From Cristatella mucedo (taxonomy: Eukaryota; Bryozoa; Phylactolaemata; Cristatellidae), in assembly GCA_009760855.2 (NCBI GenBank), contig WPIO01000029.1, positions 1,246,001-1,310,000 of the forward strand: a stretch of 64,000 bases of DNA. The letters are read 5' to 3'. Positions 12,761 through 26,000 of the stretch are shown piece after piece. Numbering within the stretch: position 1 is the stretch's first letter; the number at the start of each line of letters is the position of its first letter. The position numbers were made by a program, and so were the translations under genes. The notes below the pieces were generated by a model. That model did no database searches and was not told where the DNA came from. It was given only the letters and a program-made list of their open reading frames with translations.

Positions 12761-13379
12761 CACAACCAGAATAAGGATTCACCAATGGAAACGTAACTTT
12801 AAAGTGCCTTTAATCATGTTCATACGACCAGTGTTGCATAGACTTAGTCTAATTTGCATGAGTGCTCCAGCAGGAACTCAGCTCTAGAAATCCCGCCGAA
12901 GATTTGCTTGAGGAAAGCGGTTTCCGTTACTATGTATTTTAATGTCCACCTAAAAATAACTTGTATAAATAGTGGCAAAGCCCTTGCAATTTGCAACCTG
13001 ATGTCCTTAGCATGCCTCAGGGTAAAGACGGAGCACTCTGAATTATAGGGCTTTGCTCTAAGTCACAGATAATGTCTGAAAGCACAGGATTGCCAACGTG
13101 TTCTGTCCACCTTGCCGTGTACCTTCGCCCTGACATGGAGCAAGCATATAGTAGCTCAGGCTTAGCACAAGGACTCGTTGAATGTGAATGACCTAGTATC
13201 TCCCTAGGGGAGCTGCTCCTTTCAGGCTTTTCGCCTTTTACACTGGCAAATTAAAAAGGACACACAAATATCGCGTTATTGATTAAATACCGTCATGCCG
13301 GTAGTGATGCTTATCATTTCATCATTCATATCATCAGCTTCTATTTCGTAAGTGGCTCCCACTTAAAATTTATTGACCA

Positions 13380-13392
13380 AGGTCAAAGTTCG
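13380..13392 (+). promoter_or_regulatory. Possible DR1 / HNF4-type nuclear receptor site
   Basis: AGGTCAAAGTTCG fits the HNF4-type DR1 pattern RGGNCAAAGKTCA except at its last base. It lies 325 bp upstream of the P450 gene 1 start codon. In vertebrates HNF4 and related receptors drive many P450 genes. Whether this site is bound here is inference. Confidence 0.35.
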
Positions 13393-13716
13393 CGATCGCT
13401 CTCTTTAGCAAAGCCACGGGACACTGAAGGTCGGCCGTTGAAAGTTCAATCAACCGGTTCAGGCCGCTAGTTGCTCTCCGGAAGCCCGTAGCACGGCGAA
13501 CGACGCCTGGACCAGACGCGACCCCCATAGTAGTCAGGTGGGGGTAGTGGTGAGTCCGGTAAGTCTACCACGAGGCGTTGCCATCTTGATATGCCAGGGC
13601 ATCAGAACGCTGGCATTGTAGGCAGCACCAGCTAGAAATGCGTCTAGGCTACCTTGGAGCTTCGTCTCGGCACGTTTAGTAAGCACCTTGCTAAACGTTG
13701 TAGATCTGTCACCGGT

Positions 13717-14068
13717 ATGATGTCGTATCTCTCGCTCGGTCCAGAAACCATCCTGACTCTCGTGGTTACATTCATTTGTGCATATTGGTACCTGCGAACC
13801 ATCGACTCTAGAAGATACCCACCGGGTCCAAGTCCGTGGCCCCTGCTGGGCCATTTGCCATACCTGTTCGGCAAGAAAAGACTGGAATTTACGAAAAGCG
13901 TGGCTGACAGATACGGAGCAGTCACCACAATTTGGGTGGGCACCCAGCCTGCTATTCTGCTGAACACGCCGGAATCGGTAAAAGACGCTTACGTCAACCA
14001 GGCTGACCACTTCAACGCTCGACCGTTTACTTACGTAATTCAAAAGATTCTCGATGGCAAACGCTCGG
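13717..14068 (+). CDS. P450 gene 1, exon 1 (anchor and hinge)
   Basis: Codes residues 1-117 plus the first base of codon 118 (phase 1). It holds the membrane anchor ([15 protein letters not shown]), a basic stop-transfer (RR) and the [15 protein letters not shown] hinge. The donor is TCGG|GTAAGT. The open frame continues 200 nt into the intron through a minisatellite, so the splice site and not a stop codon marks the end. Confidence 0.93.
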
Positions 14069-17000
14069 GTAAGTTCACCCTCGATTCGATGCATAGACTC
14101 CTAAGTCTATTTGCCCGGGTTTGCACCGTATGGGTGAGCTCTAGCCAGTGCTTGCACCCTACGGGAGAGCTCCAGCCAGTGCTTGCACCCTACGGGCAGG
14201 CTCTAGCCAGTGCGTGCACCCTACGGGAGAGCTCCAGCCAGTTCTTGCACCCTACGGGCAGGCTCTAGCCAGTGCTTGCACCCTACGGGCAGGCTCTAGC
14301 CAGTGCTTGCACCCTACGGACGAGCTCCAGCCAGAGAGGCTCAATAACGATTGGCCTGGCAAACTTGAGTGCAGTCACTTGAGCACGGGTAGGGATGGTG
14401 GTCAAAGCTCCGTGTTAAGAGGCTCACTCGGTGCACATACAGGTATTGCTATCGTGTATTGCTATTAGGTATTGCTATGGCGCGTATTGCTATCGAAATG
14501 CCTTGCGATTACCTTAGTAAGAACGCTTCACTTGGCAAAAGCTCTCGGAACGCCCCAGTGACCTGAAGCTGATATCGCTCAGGTCGCTAATTTGCAAACG
14601 TAAAGTCGGCACATTGACGTTTCCTTTTTTCATCCGTGTAATGACGGCCCTGGTACTTTAGGCTCACTTTTAGGTCACTTCATTCTTTGGCTCCAGCCTA
14701 TCTCTCAGATCTACTCCCCCACCAGGCCATACATCGTACCACCCGCTTTTCGGAATCAAACAGTTTACTAATACCTCGTACAAACCTCAAATCCTCTGGA
14801 GACCGTGCATTTAGTTCGTATGCTCTCAAAGTCTGGAACTCACTCCCGACTTGCGTCCCAACATCCCATGACTTGACCACATGTAAAAAGAACTTTAAAA
14901 AGACCTATTTAGGACAGCATTTAGTGGGTCCCTGTGATTCGTCCTTCATGTGCCTATGTGTGCTGACACTTTGCATGCTGCCACTAACCACATTTGCATG
15001 CTGATCCTGTGCATGTCACCCTAACCGTGCTATTCATGTTTATCAAGCATGCTATTACTCACCATTGAATAACATTTCCCTTTGCATCAAAGTTAACAGA
15101 AAACGATTGAGTTCTCTGAGGGCGCTTTATCAAGTGCATTATTATTATTATTATTATTCAGGGAGAAGTCTGCGAGGGCAGTGCAACTAACTAATGCTAT
15201 CTCCTTCGCTGGTAGTCGTGGCTTAATCAGCGCAAATCTCACCAATAACCACCTAGGCTTCACCGAGTTTGTGACACTGTTACTAACAGCTTGCATGTTT
15301 TTTTCTGTAGGTGTACTCTTCAATGTCGGAGAGTCCCACAAGGCGATGCGGAGAGTCACTCTCGTGGCTTTACATGACTTCGGCCTCGGTAAGCAGAGCC
15401 TTGAAGAGAAAGTTCGAGATGAGGTTCAAGCAGTAACCGACGAACTACTTAAGAGACAAGGGCAACCCATTAGTGACTTTAGGAGAATAATCCAGCTCGC
15501 GATAGCAAACGTCATCATAAGCATTTGCTTTGGAAATAGGTAAGTGACCACTTGTGGCTGCAGCTATTGCATTCCGAGCCCTATTGATACATTTTGCTGT
15601 GCATGTCAATGATTGAAGAAAATAATAATCGCGACGTTTAATATAGTGTACAGCCAAATAGATCTTCCCGAAATCAGACATTTGTTAGTAATTATATTAA
15701 AAGTAGCGATAAACTCGCTTTTCGAATTGCACTACGATAAGTAAAATATTAGCCGAGTGATGTATTTACAAGGCATCAAGCTATACTGAAATCAAAGTTG
15801 TGTAAAAATCATGAGCATGAATCTCAACAAGTTTCATGCGCGTACCTCGATCTGTCAAGGCTCAGAAAGTTTGGATAAAGGTCACATATTGTGCAAAGAT
15901 AGGTATTATTTATTTTTAGAAACGTTTCTGATTTACATCCGGGTTAGGCGTAATTTTCATAGTAAGTTGGTTTTTATCGTGCAAGTCGTCTGAGCTTTCG
16001 ATCCAATTTCTAACACGTTCGTCTTTCGGACTGTACCTGAGGCAAATGTTCGATTGCCGGACCTGAGGCAAATGTTCGATTGCCGGGCCAATATTATATG
16101 TATTTTCTTGGCTATCCCCCTCAGAGGTATCGTATTAATGAGGGAACCGCTGACTGTGGACGAGTAGCGGTTTAACGTGAGTTATGGATGCTTTTACCCC
16201 ATTCATCTCATACTCTATTGCGTATTTCTCATAATGGAGCGACATTGCTTGGACGTTCCGCCATAGGCAATGCTTAACACTTTCAATCTCCGGTTAGCGA
16301 AACTATGGTTCAAGTGCGCCAGCACCAGATGGTGGCCAGGCAGGAGAGTCAGATGCATGAAGGTAGCAGGTTGCTTATTCTAATCGGTTAATATAAAGGA
16401 GGATGTGGTCGCAGAAGAGGAGAAACAGCTCTTCTAGACGCTACGGTCACTCATTTAAAGAAAAAATTAAGACCTAGCTTAAAGTATGCATTAGCTTAGT
16501 AAATAATAAATAATGACATAATCAGGACGTTGTCGTTGACATTCACCTTAGGCCTGTATAGGCATTCAATTGTGCCCCAGCTGTCGCCTGCGGTGCTTGC
16601 TATCTTTGCACCTTTGCACCTCGCCGCCAGTCACCGAACGCACCAGGGTTCGTCTTTAGCGTAGCTTTTCAGAGCATTTCTCCGAATAGCAGTAAGAAAG
16701 AGCTCCAGCTTGGCCCGTCACGTGAGCAAACTTTAGTAGCGCCTTCTGTTGCCTGACCCTGTCTCGACTTCTGCAACTCGCTGCTTACTGGCCTACCAGC
16801 ATGTGCGATCAGGCGATTGCAGCTGGTGCAAAACTCTGCAGCTAGGCTTGTCTGTCGTGAGCGTCGCAGTTGCCACATTACTCCACTTCTCGCCGACCTG
16901 CACTGGCTACCAGTAGAGCAACGGATTGACTTCAAGGTTTTGTCGCTCATTTTTAGGTCCCTTCATTCTATGGCTCCAGCCTATCTGTCAGATATACTAC

Positions 17001-20000
17001 CCCATCAGGCCAAGCATCGTACCACCCGCTTTTCGGAATCCAACTGTCTAGAAATACCTCATACAAACCTTAAATCCTTTGGAGACCGTGCATTTAGTTC
17101 ATATGCTCCCAAAGCCTGGAACTCCCTCCCTACCTGCGTCAGAACATCCCCTGACCTGACCACATTTAAAAGGAACCTAAAAACATACCTATTTAGGACA
17201 GCATTTAGTGGGTCCCTGTGATTCGTCCTTGATGTGCTTATGCGTGCTGACACTGTGCATGCTGCCACTAACCACATTTGCATGCTGACCCTGTGCATGT
17301 CACCCCTAACCAAATTATTCATTTCTTCTGTTTTTCAAGCATGATTTTACTTACCATTCAATTGCATTTCACTTTACAGCAAATGTAAAGCGCCTAGAGA
17401 GAGATTAAGTTCTCTGAGTGCGCTTTATCAAGTGAATTATTATTATTATTATTACCCTCGTTTCCATGCCGCAGAGAGAGCGCCTAGTACTTCCCGTGTA
17501 CTTTGTTGAAATAAGTGGAGGAATGGCTGACTAAGACGTACTGGTTCGTCCTACCAATACGGTAAGACTTGCAAATATGTCTTGATACGCCGCACTTATC
17601 GGATGACGCAGGTGTTCCTAACTAGCTTTGGAGTAGAAATGGGATCGCGCTTGGACCTCCGTCTGCAGCTGCATTCACCTTTGTACGTTGCGCGACAGCA
17701 GGTTTATCACCCGTTTTGAGCCTATGTATGTTTCTCTATCGATCATTATATCGCCTGAGCTATTCAAGCGAAGCTCTGTGCTTACCCTCTTACACCAATT
17801 GGAGAGCGCTTCTGGTCGACTAGTTGCTCAGGGTCACCAGTCACTGGCCCTTTCAGCTTTCTATAATTGCCCGCCTCGCTAGTATTGAGCGTTCTTATCT
17901 TTCTTTGCCTAATTCCGGTATGCCTTAAGCTTAACTTAGGTGCTGGGTCGAGCTTTATGGTGGAAGACCAAGTAGGTTGACTATGGAGCTATAAACATAG
18001 CTTTCTTCAAAGGCAAGTCTGTTGTATTCCCCCACTTAGCCTTGCCAATATTTTCTTCAGTCATAGGGCTAATTATTCTCTGTCCGAGTACGAAATTCCT
18101 GGCACTTGTCAAGCTTGGCATTTCAACATCAGTCAAAAATTGCATGAAGTCTTTAAGCGCTGAGAAGTCATTTCTGTCGTTTCTCTTGCAGGTTTTCTTA
18201 CCATGAGGAGGAATTTACGACAATTATGAGTAATATTGATGCTTTTTTCACAACCTCACCTGCTTTTGAGCCGGAATCAATTTATCCGATTCTCAGATAC
18301 CTTCCTATAAAAACTGCCGTAAGTAAAGTAAAACCACAGGCTGAAACCTTGACCGAATGCCAAGTATCCCAGCAATGCCAATGGTCCTCTGGCTGCTGTG
18401 TTGCGATATGATTAAAGCCATTCACCCTATTTTACCTTCGCATAGCGTGCAGTTGGTCAGCAGTGCCCTTTGCTTAAATTCTAGCTACAAGCCACACAGA
18501 TAGCACTTATGTTTGCAATTTATAATATTATTACCCAGCCATTTCATTTTTTGATGTACAGCTATCTATTGTTATGCATAGCTTTGTTTATGCTTGGTAA
18601 TGCCCTATTAGAACTTAAGTTTTGGGATGGTGACGCAAGCTTAACACCGCTTTTTAACTATTGCATTATAAGATTTTGTCAGATAAATCTACTAGAAATG
18701 GCATTATAACATTTGCATTTTGTATTTGTTGTCTTAGAGTGCCATTTAATGCATTATAATGGTAAAATGTTCTACATTTTTCCTTTAAGTCTAGCCAGTA
18801 CTACTAAGCAGAACTTCACAACTTTGGTTTTTGTACCCACACTCAGGCAAGACGATCTAACCTCCGTATGTTTTGCATGAATAACTAATTAATCACCCTG
18901 CTTGGATAGCTAAAACAGGTTCCTGAACTTAATTTTCTTACCGGAAATCTTTGTTTGCATCTGCTGTTATCAGTCATTTGGTATTACTTGGATCAGAAGT
19001 ATAGCTAGCTCTTGTCAATTTGAGGATATTCGCGATTTTCCGTAATAGGATGCTGGCAAGCTTGCCTGATCTGACGACTCGTTGGCCTATCTGTCTCGCG
19101 TAAAATTTTGTCCGCCACCTTTTAATGAAGAACCCTAGGAATTATTGATGGAAAAAGTCTTCAGTTACGGCAGGCTCGTATGTACTGCATTAAATGCAGG
19201 TCAAACTCAATACGGTGATTGCTGCCTCTCTTAAAGCTACTTTCGAGAACAATGCGGCATGCGTTGGTTTCTTGCTTTAATCCTGCTGGTGTTAGTAAGG
19301 CTCATTTGTCATTTGAAGCTTACCGTTAAGAGATGACTGAAAAGTGCTGATAAAATGCCGCCCTGACAGCAAGATTGGTAGCGTGAGTGTGGATTTGCTT
19401 AGGTCACGGGTTTAAATTTAGGAGCAATTCAAATATTTAGATTGACGTGGACAATTCTAGTAGAATAGCGTTTTTGTTCCATACTTTCGGAGTTTACATA
19501 TTGACTGTATCACTGTATTTTACTCATTGCTATTGGTTGTCTTCAGAGTCAAACCATAACGAGATCCCAAAATAGCATCAAGGACTATATACGAAAGCAG
19601 ATCAAATCTCATAGAACTACCTTTGACCCCGCAAATATTAGAGATTTTGTGGACCTCTATCTCAACGCCGAAAAGGAAAAAGATGAATACTTTAATGGTA
19701 AGTATACAGTATATTGCCGGTTAATATCAATTTTAGGCAGCCTGATATTTGAGACTGGTATGACAGTGTTTGCAATATAGGCTTGTATGTCGTTGGCAGC
19801 TATCCAAGTCGCTATTTTTATGCAATATCTTTGATTAATACCGAGGCTACTTTTCAGGTTGCAATCTTGGTTCTTGCTAAGCAGGCTTATATATATTTAT
19901 TTGTATATATAGATGCTATTCAGTTTAGTTATCGTGATCACTCTCTTGTCATCGATCCAGAATTTCTATTTAGGTTGTTAAGGTTGTTGTCCAGCTATAA

Positions 20001-23000
20001 GCAACTGAAATCGGAATCCTCAGACTTGAAACAGGTCATGAGAAGGGTCTGTTTGGCTGTTAAATTGGTATTCTCTCGGCTTACCGTTCGTTGGTTAACT
20101 CACTAGGAGTGGGCGAGCCACAAATGCAGCTCAAGCAGATCAAGTACGTCCTGTCGAACCGACTTGTTCACTAGGATCATCTTCAGCCCATGCCAGGAAT
20201 GCATGCATCCGCGATATTTGTGGCGGCCAATTCTCGAGTTCTCCATCGCCCAAGAGCAGCCAACCTGGGTCTGGCTGAGAAGAGCCCAACTCTGGTCGCC
20301 ACTCCCACCAAGTGCTGTCGTAGCGGCTTCCACTTTCGGTCCTTTCTTTTGCTATTTGTCGTGCAGCATTCAGAATGCAGTCTCTATTGCCTGAACATAA
20401 GATGAGCAATCATTTTGGCCGTCCTGAAGATCCATCCGGCATTGTGCGTACTCCCACGCTTCCTTCATCCTAAACGGGAGTTGCTGAAGCCAGTGGGCGG
20501 TACATTCAACCGCTACGGCTTTTTTTTAGATTGATTTAGGTCATTGCTGGCCACATAACTTAAGGAGAAGTACTGTGGGGATTATAAGTAGAATTTTCTC
20601 TTCCTTTTTAACGTTGATTAAGCCCTATTTCTTATAGGTCTGTTGATTAGCTGTTTAAAACTGGGTGAGTGTATTTGCGACGTGTGAGCTTTAACGTGAG
20701 TCCTCCCTTGATTTAGGCTCGGTCGGTGGGCCATCTCATTCGCTTCTTCACATTATGAGCATCGAGCCATCTTATTCTCATTCCTAAATCAGTAAGCTGG
20801 GGTAGCTCTCTTGTTAATCTGACCTGTTGGATCTCGTGCCTGGCTCTTCCTATGCCGCACAAGCAGCTTAGGCTTATAAACTTATTTACATTTTTTACAG
20901 TTGACAATTTATTCCGGGTTATTATGGACCTGTTCATTGCTGGAACAGAGACGACAACCACCACCCTGGCCTGGACTTTTCTCTATATCATTAAGAATCC
21001 GTCAATCCAGGAGAAAGCACGCGAAGAAATTAACGCAGTGAGTCTTTCTGATATGCAAATAATGCGTTTTAAGCTAGAGAAAGTGGATAGAAGCTGTTTT
21101 TGTAAATGGCAATGGTAGGGCGAGATTTCGACAATTCTTTAGAGAAGAAGAGTTTAAAACTGTTTTGGTTCATTGGCATCGCTCAAGCTCGCCGATAAAG
21201 CTCCTCAGCTGGCAATTACCTAAAATGGAACCGTTGGCGATTGCAGGAAAGGATCTCCTTGATTTTTAGCTTCGGACGATCCATTTTGCCAGACTTTCAA
21301 AACACGAGAACTTTTTTGTAAACAAAATATCATTTGTATACAAAATATCGTCTGAGATCAGATGAGCGCGTTCTTGGGTACTGTTAAGGTGCATGTATGA
21401 GAATTTCGAGGCTATGCTCTTGAAAACAGCAACCTACTTGAATCAAACTGGCAAGACGGAATGCCATTTTTGCTAGCTCAATGTACGATGTGTAATGATC
21501 TCTTGCTGCACCAGCTGGTTTATCAAGCTACCAGCATGCTTTTTGTCCGGTATTTTTTTATTCAGTTAGCAGCACTGATCTTGAAGTTTTGGAGAGAATT
21601 GAAGCATATTATATGCAACATAGTTCAGGCAGAGCACTCAAAATTCCAAAAACAGCAACATATGCAGCACCTAACTCCCGATAACTTGAAGAACGGATTT
21701 TACCTTAAGGTTTTTCAGGCAGGAGACTTAAAGCACCTACTTACGAGCCAATAGCAGCTATGTCCAGCTCAGAGATTCGCCTACAGGCAGAACTTCAGAC
21801 ATAGAGAGGGTTCTGCCACTGTCAAGTTCTTACTCTATATTATGGCAAAGTTAAGCTTTCTAAAAGACCTACATAAATGTCGTGCTGCTTAGAAGCCTGC
21901 TTATTCCATCTATTTCAGAAACCATTATTACAGTTCCTAATTGCATCGTATGCATTATGCCTTCCTCTGAAATAAGTGTCTTGCGACGCTTGATACTTGT
22001 GACGCTTTTACAGTAGCCTCGTTGTATCATGCACCTGGCTAACCTACAGCAAACCTCTATAGCTTTTATTACTTAAATTATCACTACGTTAACACTTTCA
22101 TTACTGCCCAAGTGCTTGAACTCAACAGGACTGGGTATGCAAATGAAGTAGGCCGGCATTCCCACGGGCCGCGCGAGCTTCATTTTGTCTCGTAATAATA
22201 GCATCGGTTTAGCTTTCCAGTCGACCTAGCTTGTTGTACCTAGCTAGTTGTACCTAGCTTGTTGTACCACCGGGTGCTTGCATTGACGAGGTTGATTCAG
22301 AGCAGTAGTCGGCGCTGACAATAAAGTGACTCCCTTGCGGGCACGGATGGAAATTATTAAGACTTTGTGCGATAGCTAACCGTTCATTGCTTACTAAAAT
22401 GTAGTTTTGCCCTAGACCATTTGATTGTTAGAGGCCACCACTTTTTCATGTCCGCATTGCATTGATACGGCAAGCCAGGTATTCTGTAGTTGCTAGTGTC
22501 TTAAACACCAACCTATGAAATCGAATGATTCAGGAATGCATGCACAGGTGGGACAGCCGCTGGCATTTTTTCACGTGTTCAAATACGGATTCTGCATCAT
22601 TTGTGTATTCACAAGTTACGTCATTATACTCAAGTGGATGGACAAGAGCAGCTGTCGAAATGTTACTTTCATAAAATCAATATACGAGCTCTTTAGTCCG
22701 GAAAAACAATTCGCTTGATTCCCCCGTCTGTTAACTTAGGCCAGTTTTAACAGCTGGTACTTTTTCCGGATTAGCCTGTACCACCTCTTGCCCGAGGGCA
22801 TGACTTAAGTACTGCATTCAAAGGTGAAACTGTTTGTTAGGGTGTAACCAATTAGCCAATCTTCAGACGACTTGGTCTAAACAGTTAAGAATATATCGTG
22901 GCTGCAAGCTCATAAGTGCATCTACAGTGCTCTTGAAGCTTAAAGGGCTTTCTGAGGGCGTGATAGAACCGACTGTACACGATTTCCAGTTAGTTTTGGC

Positions 23001-26000
23001 ATAATGAGAGCTCAAATGCATGCAATCACGATAAATAGGCTTTATGCGATTTGCAATAACTGGCCGTACTGACAGCTACGCTCGTTGTATTGGTACATTG
23101 TCAGCCGAAATATTAAACCATCAACTTATTTGGTGCTGCAGAAGATAAAAATAGCTATGATTAGTTTCCTCCAATATTGGAATACCTTTCCCACAAAGCC
23201 CACCTTTTTATAGCAATATTCACGTTTAAGCTCTCACTGAGGTACAATTATATAAATAAATAAATACTAGCTGATTTAACTGCCTCTTTTTGTATAGCGA
23301 TAGAAGAGCCTTTACGGCTATCACCACCGCTTGCAGTGGCGATAAAGGATTGCCCACCAAGGGATTCGAACCCACGACCTCAGGGCCGAGGTCGTGAAAA
23401 GCAACCACCTTACCTAGTGAGCCATTATGACTCACCAATATATATAGGCTATATTTTAATTTATTTAAAAATAATCTGTGTCTTCTCGCATGTTGACTAT
23501 TGTAAGTATGCGGTAGGCTAACGACAAATTCTTGTGGCTTGTGTCAGTAGATAAATACTGATACTTAGATGCACAATGTGTACAATGGGACTCAAATATA
23601 CTACTAAGCTGTTTAAGCATTCTTAGGTTCGCATCGACATTTTCCTTACAGTTTCTTAAATTTCTAGAACATAAAATCATCCATGCCCTTTTTTGGTTTT
23701 TTTAAACGCACTTCGCATTTACTACTCACCAGCCTACAAAGAGCTAAATGTTCAGCAACTTCATGATGCCACTGGCTGTCGAATTCTTTTTTCATGTGTA
23801 GCGTCCGGATAACCAAGAAAGAATAAAATCGCACCACTCAGCACAAAACTCAGTTGCTCTCGTTAAGGTTTAAACACATAGCTATGAAAATATTTCAGGA
23901 TCAATCCCCACTTGAGGTGAACAATTTTTTCAGCCTCGAATGATTCTCACAGCAGGCGATATTTGACGGTTCCGATATCGTGAAAAATCCAGGTTCAAAA
24001 AAATGCCACGCGGACACATTTTTAGCTGGCTCAGCCACATTTTAGCAACTCTTATCACTCGAAATTAGTAGTATGCTTTGCTCAGAATTATTGTAAATTT
24101 CGTGTTCAGCAAGGAGCTTTTGATTTTATAGACATTTTCGTCTGTTACGGCCCCTGATAACTCCTCATACTTTGTATTAAGGTTCTGGGTGAAAACAGCT
24201 CTCCAACTCTGAAGGATAGACCCAAGCTAGTATACATTGACGCCATAATCCACGAGGTGCTGAGAATCGCAGCTGTGGGTAAGTCATGTGATGCTTCGCG
24301 TTCAGTTCAATTTTCTAGACTCCGAATTTTTTGCTGGTTAAACCTCTCTAGAAGAGATTTTTTGCTCCACTTAATTTCCGCGATCGTCTTCGAAACTCGA
24401 TTTATCCTGTCACTTTTCTGTAGCCTATTAAGGCCTGCTCTTCAATAGGCATGAAATGCTTGTGACTCATTTTCTGAGTAAACTACCAACGTCTTGATGT
24501 AATAAAAATCTTAAGCCGTAACCCAGTATAAAGCTAGCTAAATGTATTAGTACAGTCAGTTGGGTGTAAGCAATTTATGCAAGCTGTCAAAGCCTAAGCA
24601 GTGTTTATGATAGAACTGAACTTGAATTTGATGAGAGGCTAGCAGTTCCGGGAGCACGCTCGTTATTCTTTCCGACACTGCCAGGTCGAAGATCTGTGGT
24701 CATGTTTGTTTATAATGGCAATTAGATCAGCGTTATTTATTTACTACTTGTATCCACCACTGTCACGCCATCAAGAACCAGTGCAAACCAGAATTTATAA
24801 CGTTTCTGCGGTCGTTTTGACCCTCTCCCTAAGATATTTAAGATCAATTGTCACTTTTGGGATATCTCGCAGCTAAGCTCCGTTGTACATGCCTCGTGGG
24901 TAATAGAAAATGCATACTTCTTGCCGAGCAATTATTGTACCGGTTTAATTTCCTTTGCGTGTCATTCTAGATTTTCATCTGTCTTTGTATCTCTCTAATA
25001 AATGAAAACCGTTCCGAAGGTAAATACATGTGATGTAAAATGAGGTCTTGGGTAAAGCCTTTCCCGCATTCTTAAAAAGTGTAAACGAGCTCGACTACGG
25101 TAAAGTAACGTCACTTCATGCAATGTATTGCCGTCTGTAACTCCACAAAGCAACAAGGACTATATGGGTGTTAAGTAGGAGATTTATTTTTAGTGCTCTT
25201 GAAGCTTAAAGGGCTTTCAGAGGGCGTGATAGAATCGACTGCACACGATTTCCAATAAGTTTTGCCATAATGAGAGCTCATCAAAAGCGGGGCTTCAGTT
25301 CGGATATGTTGTTACTTCTTTTGCATGAAAATATGCTGAAGATGACCTGCTAATACCGATTAACCTAGATGTACACACGACTTCTGTTTCTACAAATTAT
25401 TATCATTTGTAGGGTTTCCTGTCATACTAGTGTCATGCATGTCATGACTGCTTCTGAGCTGCAGTTGTTTATAGTTCAGGGTCGCTGTTATGCAGATGGA
25501 GCATCATGCAGCTGTAAGGCAACGAGCAAGCTTGAGATTTCAGTTTATTTCAAGCTACAGCCTCAACTAAGACTTGTGGTGGACGACGAACCCGTAAAAC
25601 ACAACAAGCATAGTGGTAATTCTCCAATGTTTGGTGCTACAGTTTTAAAACTGGGGCTCTACTGGAATTTGGAAAAGAACGAATCCTTCTCTGTTCCTTT
25701 GCCTCTAAGTTATATCTGGCATCATAGTATTTTGTTTATGGACGTTCGAGTAGAAAGAGGTTCGCTCTTGCCATACGCCCATGAGTGACCTGGTTATATG
25801 ATGGTAATCTCAACTTGTCAATATTGCCGAGTTAGTGACTAGTTAACTATAAACATTTTTTAAGAACCGAGCTGTACGTAAACGCTCGGCAGCATCACTC
25901 AGCTCGGTCTTACGAATGCTTTGTACTTAGGGTTAATCTGTGCGGTAATCCACCAACTTTCAGAACACTCGTTATTCTGCTGAAAAGCTTCTCAACCCGT

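Noticed and set aside
12449-12887. Frames rich in His-Thr or Val-Cys
   Set aside because: They are produced by the GT microsatellite at 12671-12760.
13534-14094. 186-codon minus-strand open frame
   Set aside because: It lies antisense to P450 gene 1 exon 1 and its upstream region. The plus-strand product has clear P450 motifs and the minus-strand product has none.
14122-14338. CRISPR-like array with 31-bp repeats
   Set aside because: Units are directly contiguous with no unique spacers, in an intron of an animal gene. It is a minisatellite.
20100-20470. Overlapping open frames on both strands, possible gag-like fragment
   Set aside because: The minus-strand reading ([14 protein letters not shown]) is not matched to any family I can name, and the other frames are equally open.
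23252-23437. tRNA gene
   Set aside because: A and B boxes are present, but they are part of a longer unit found again at 41666 with the same body and tail, so it is a SINE head.
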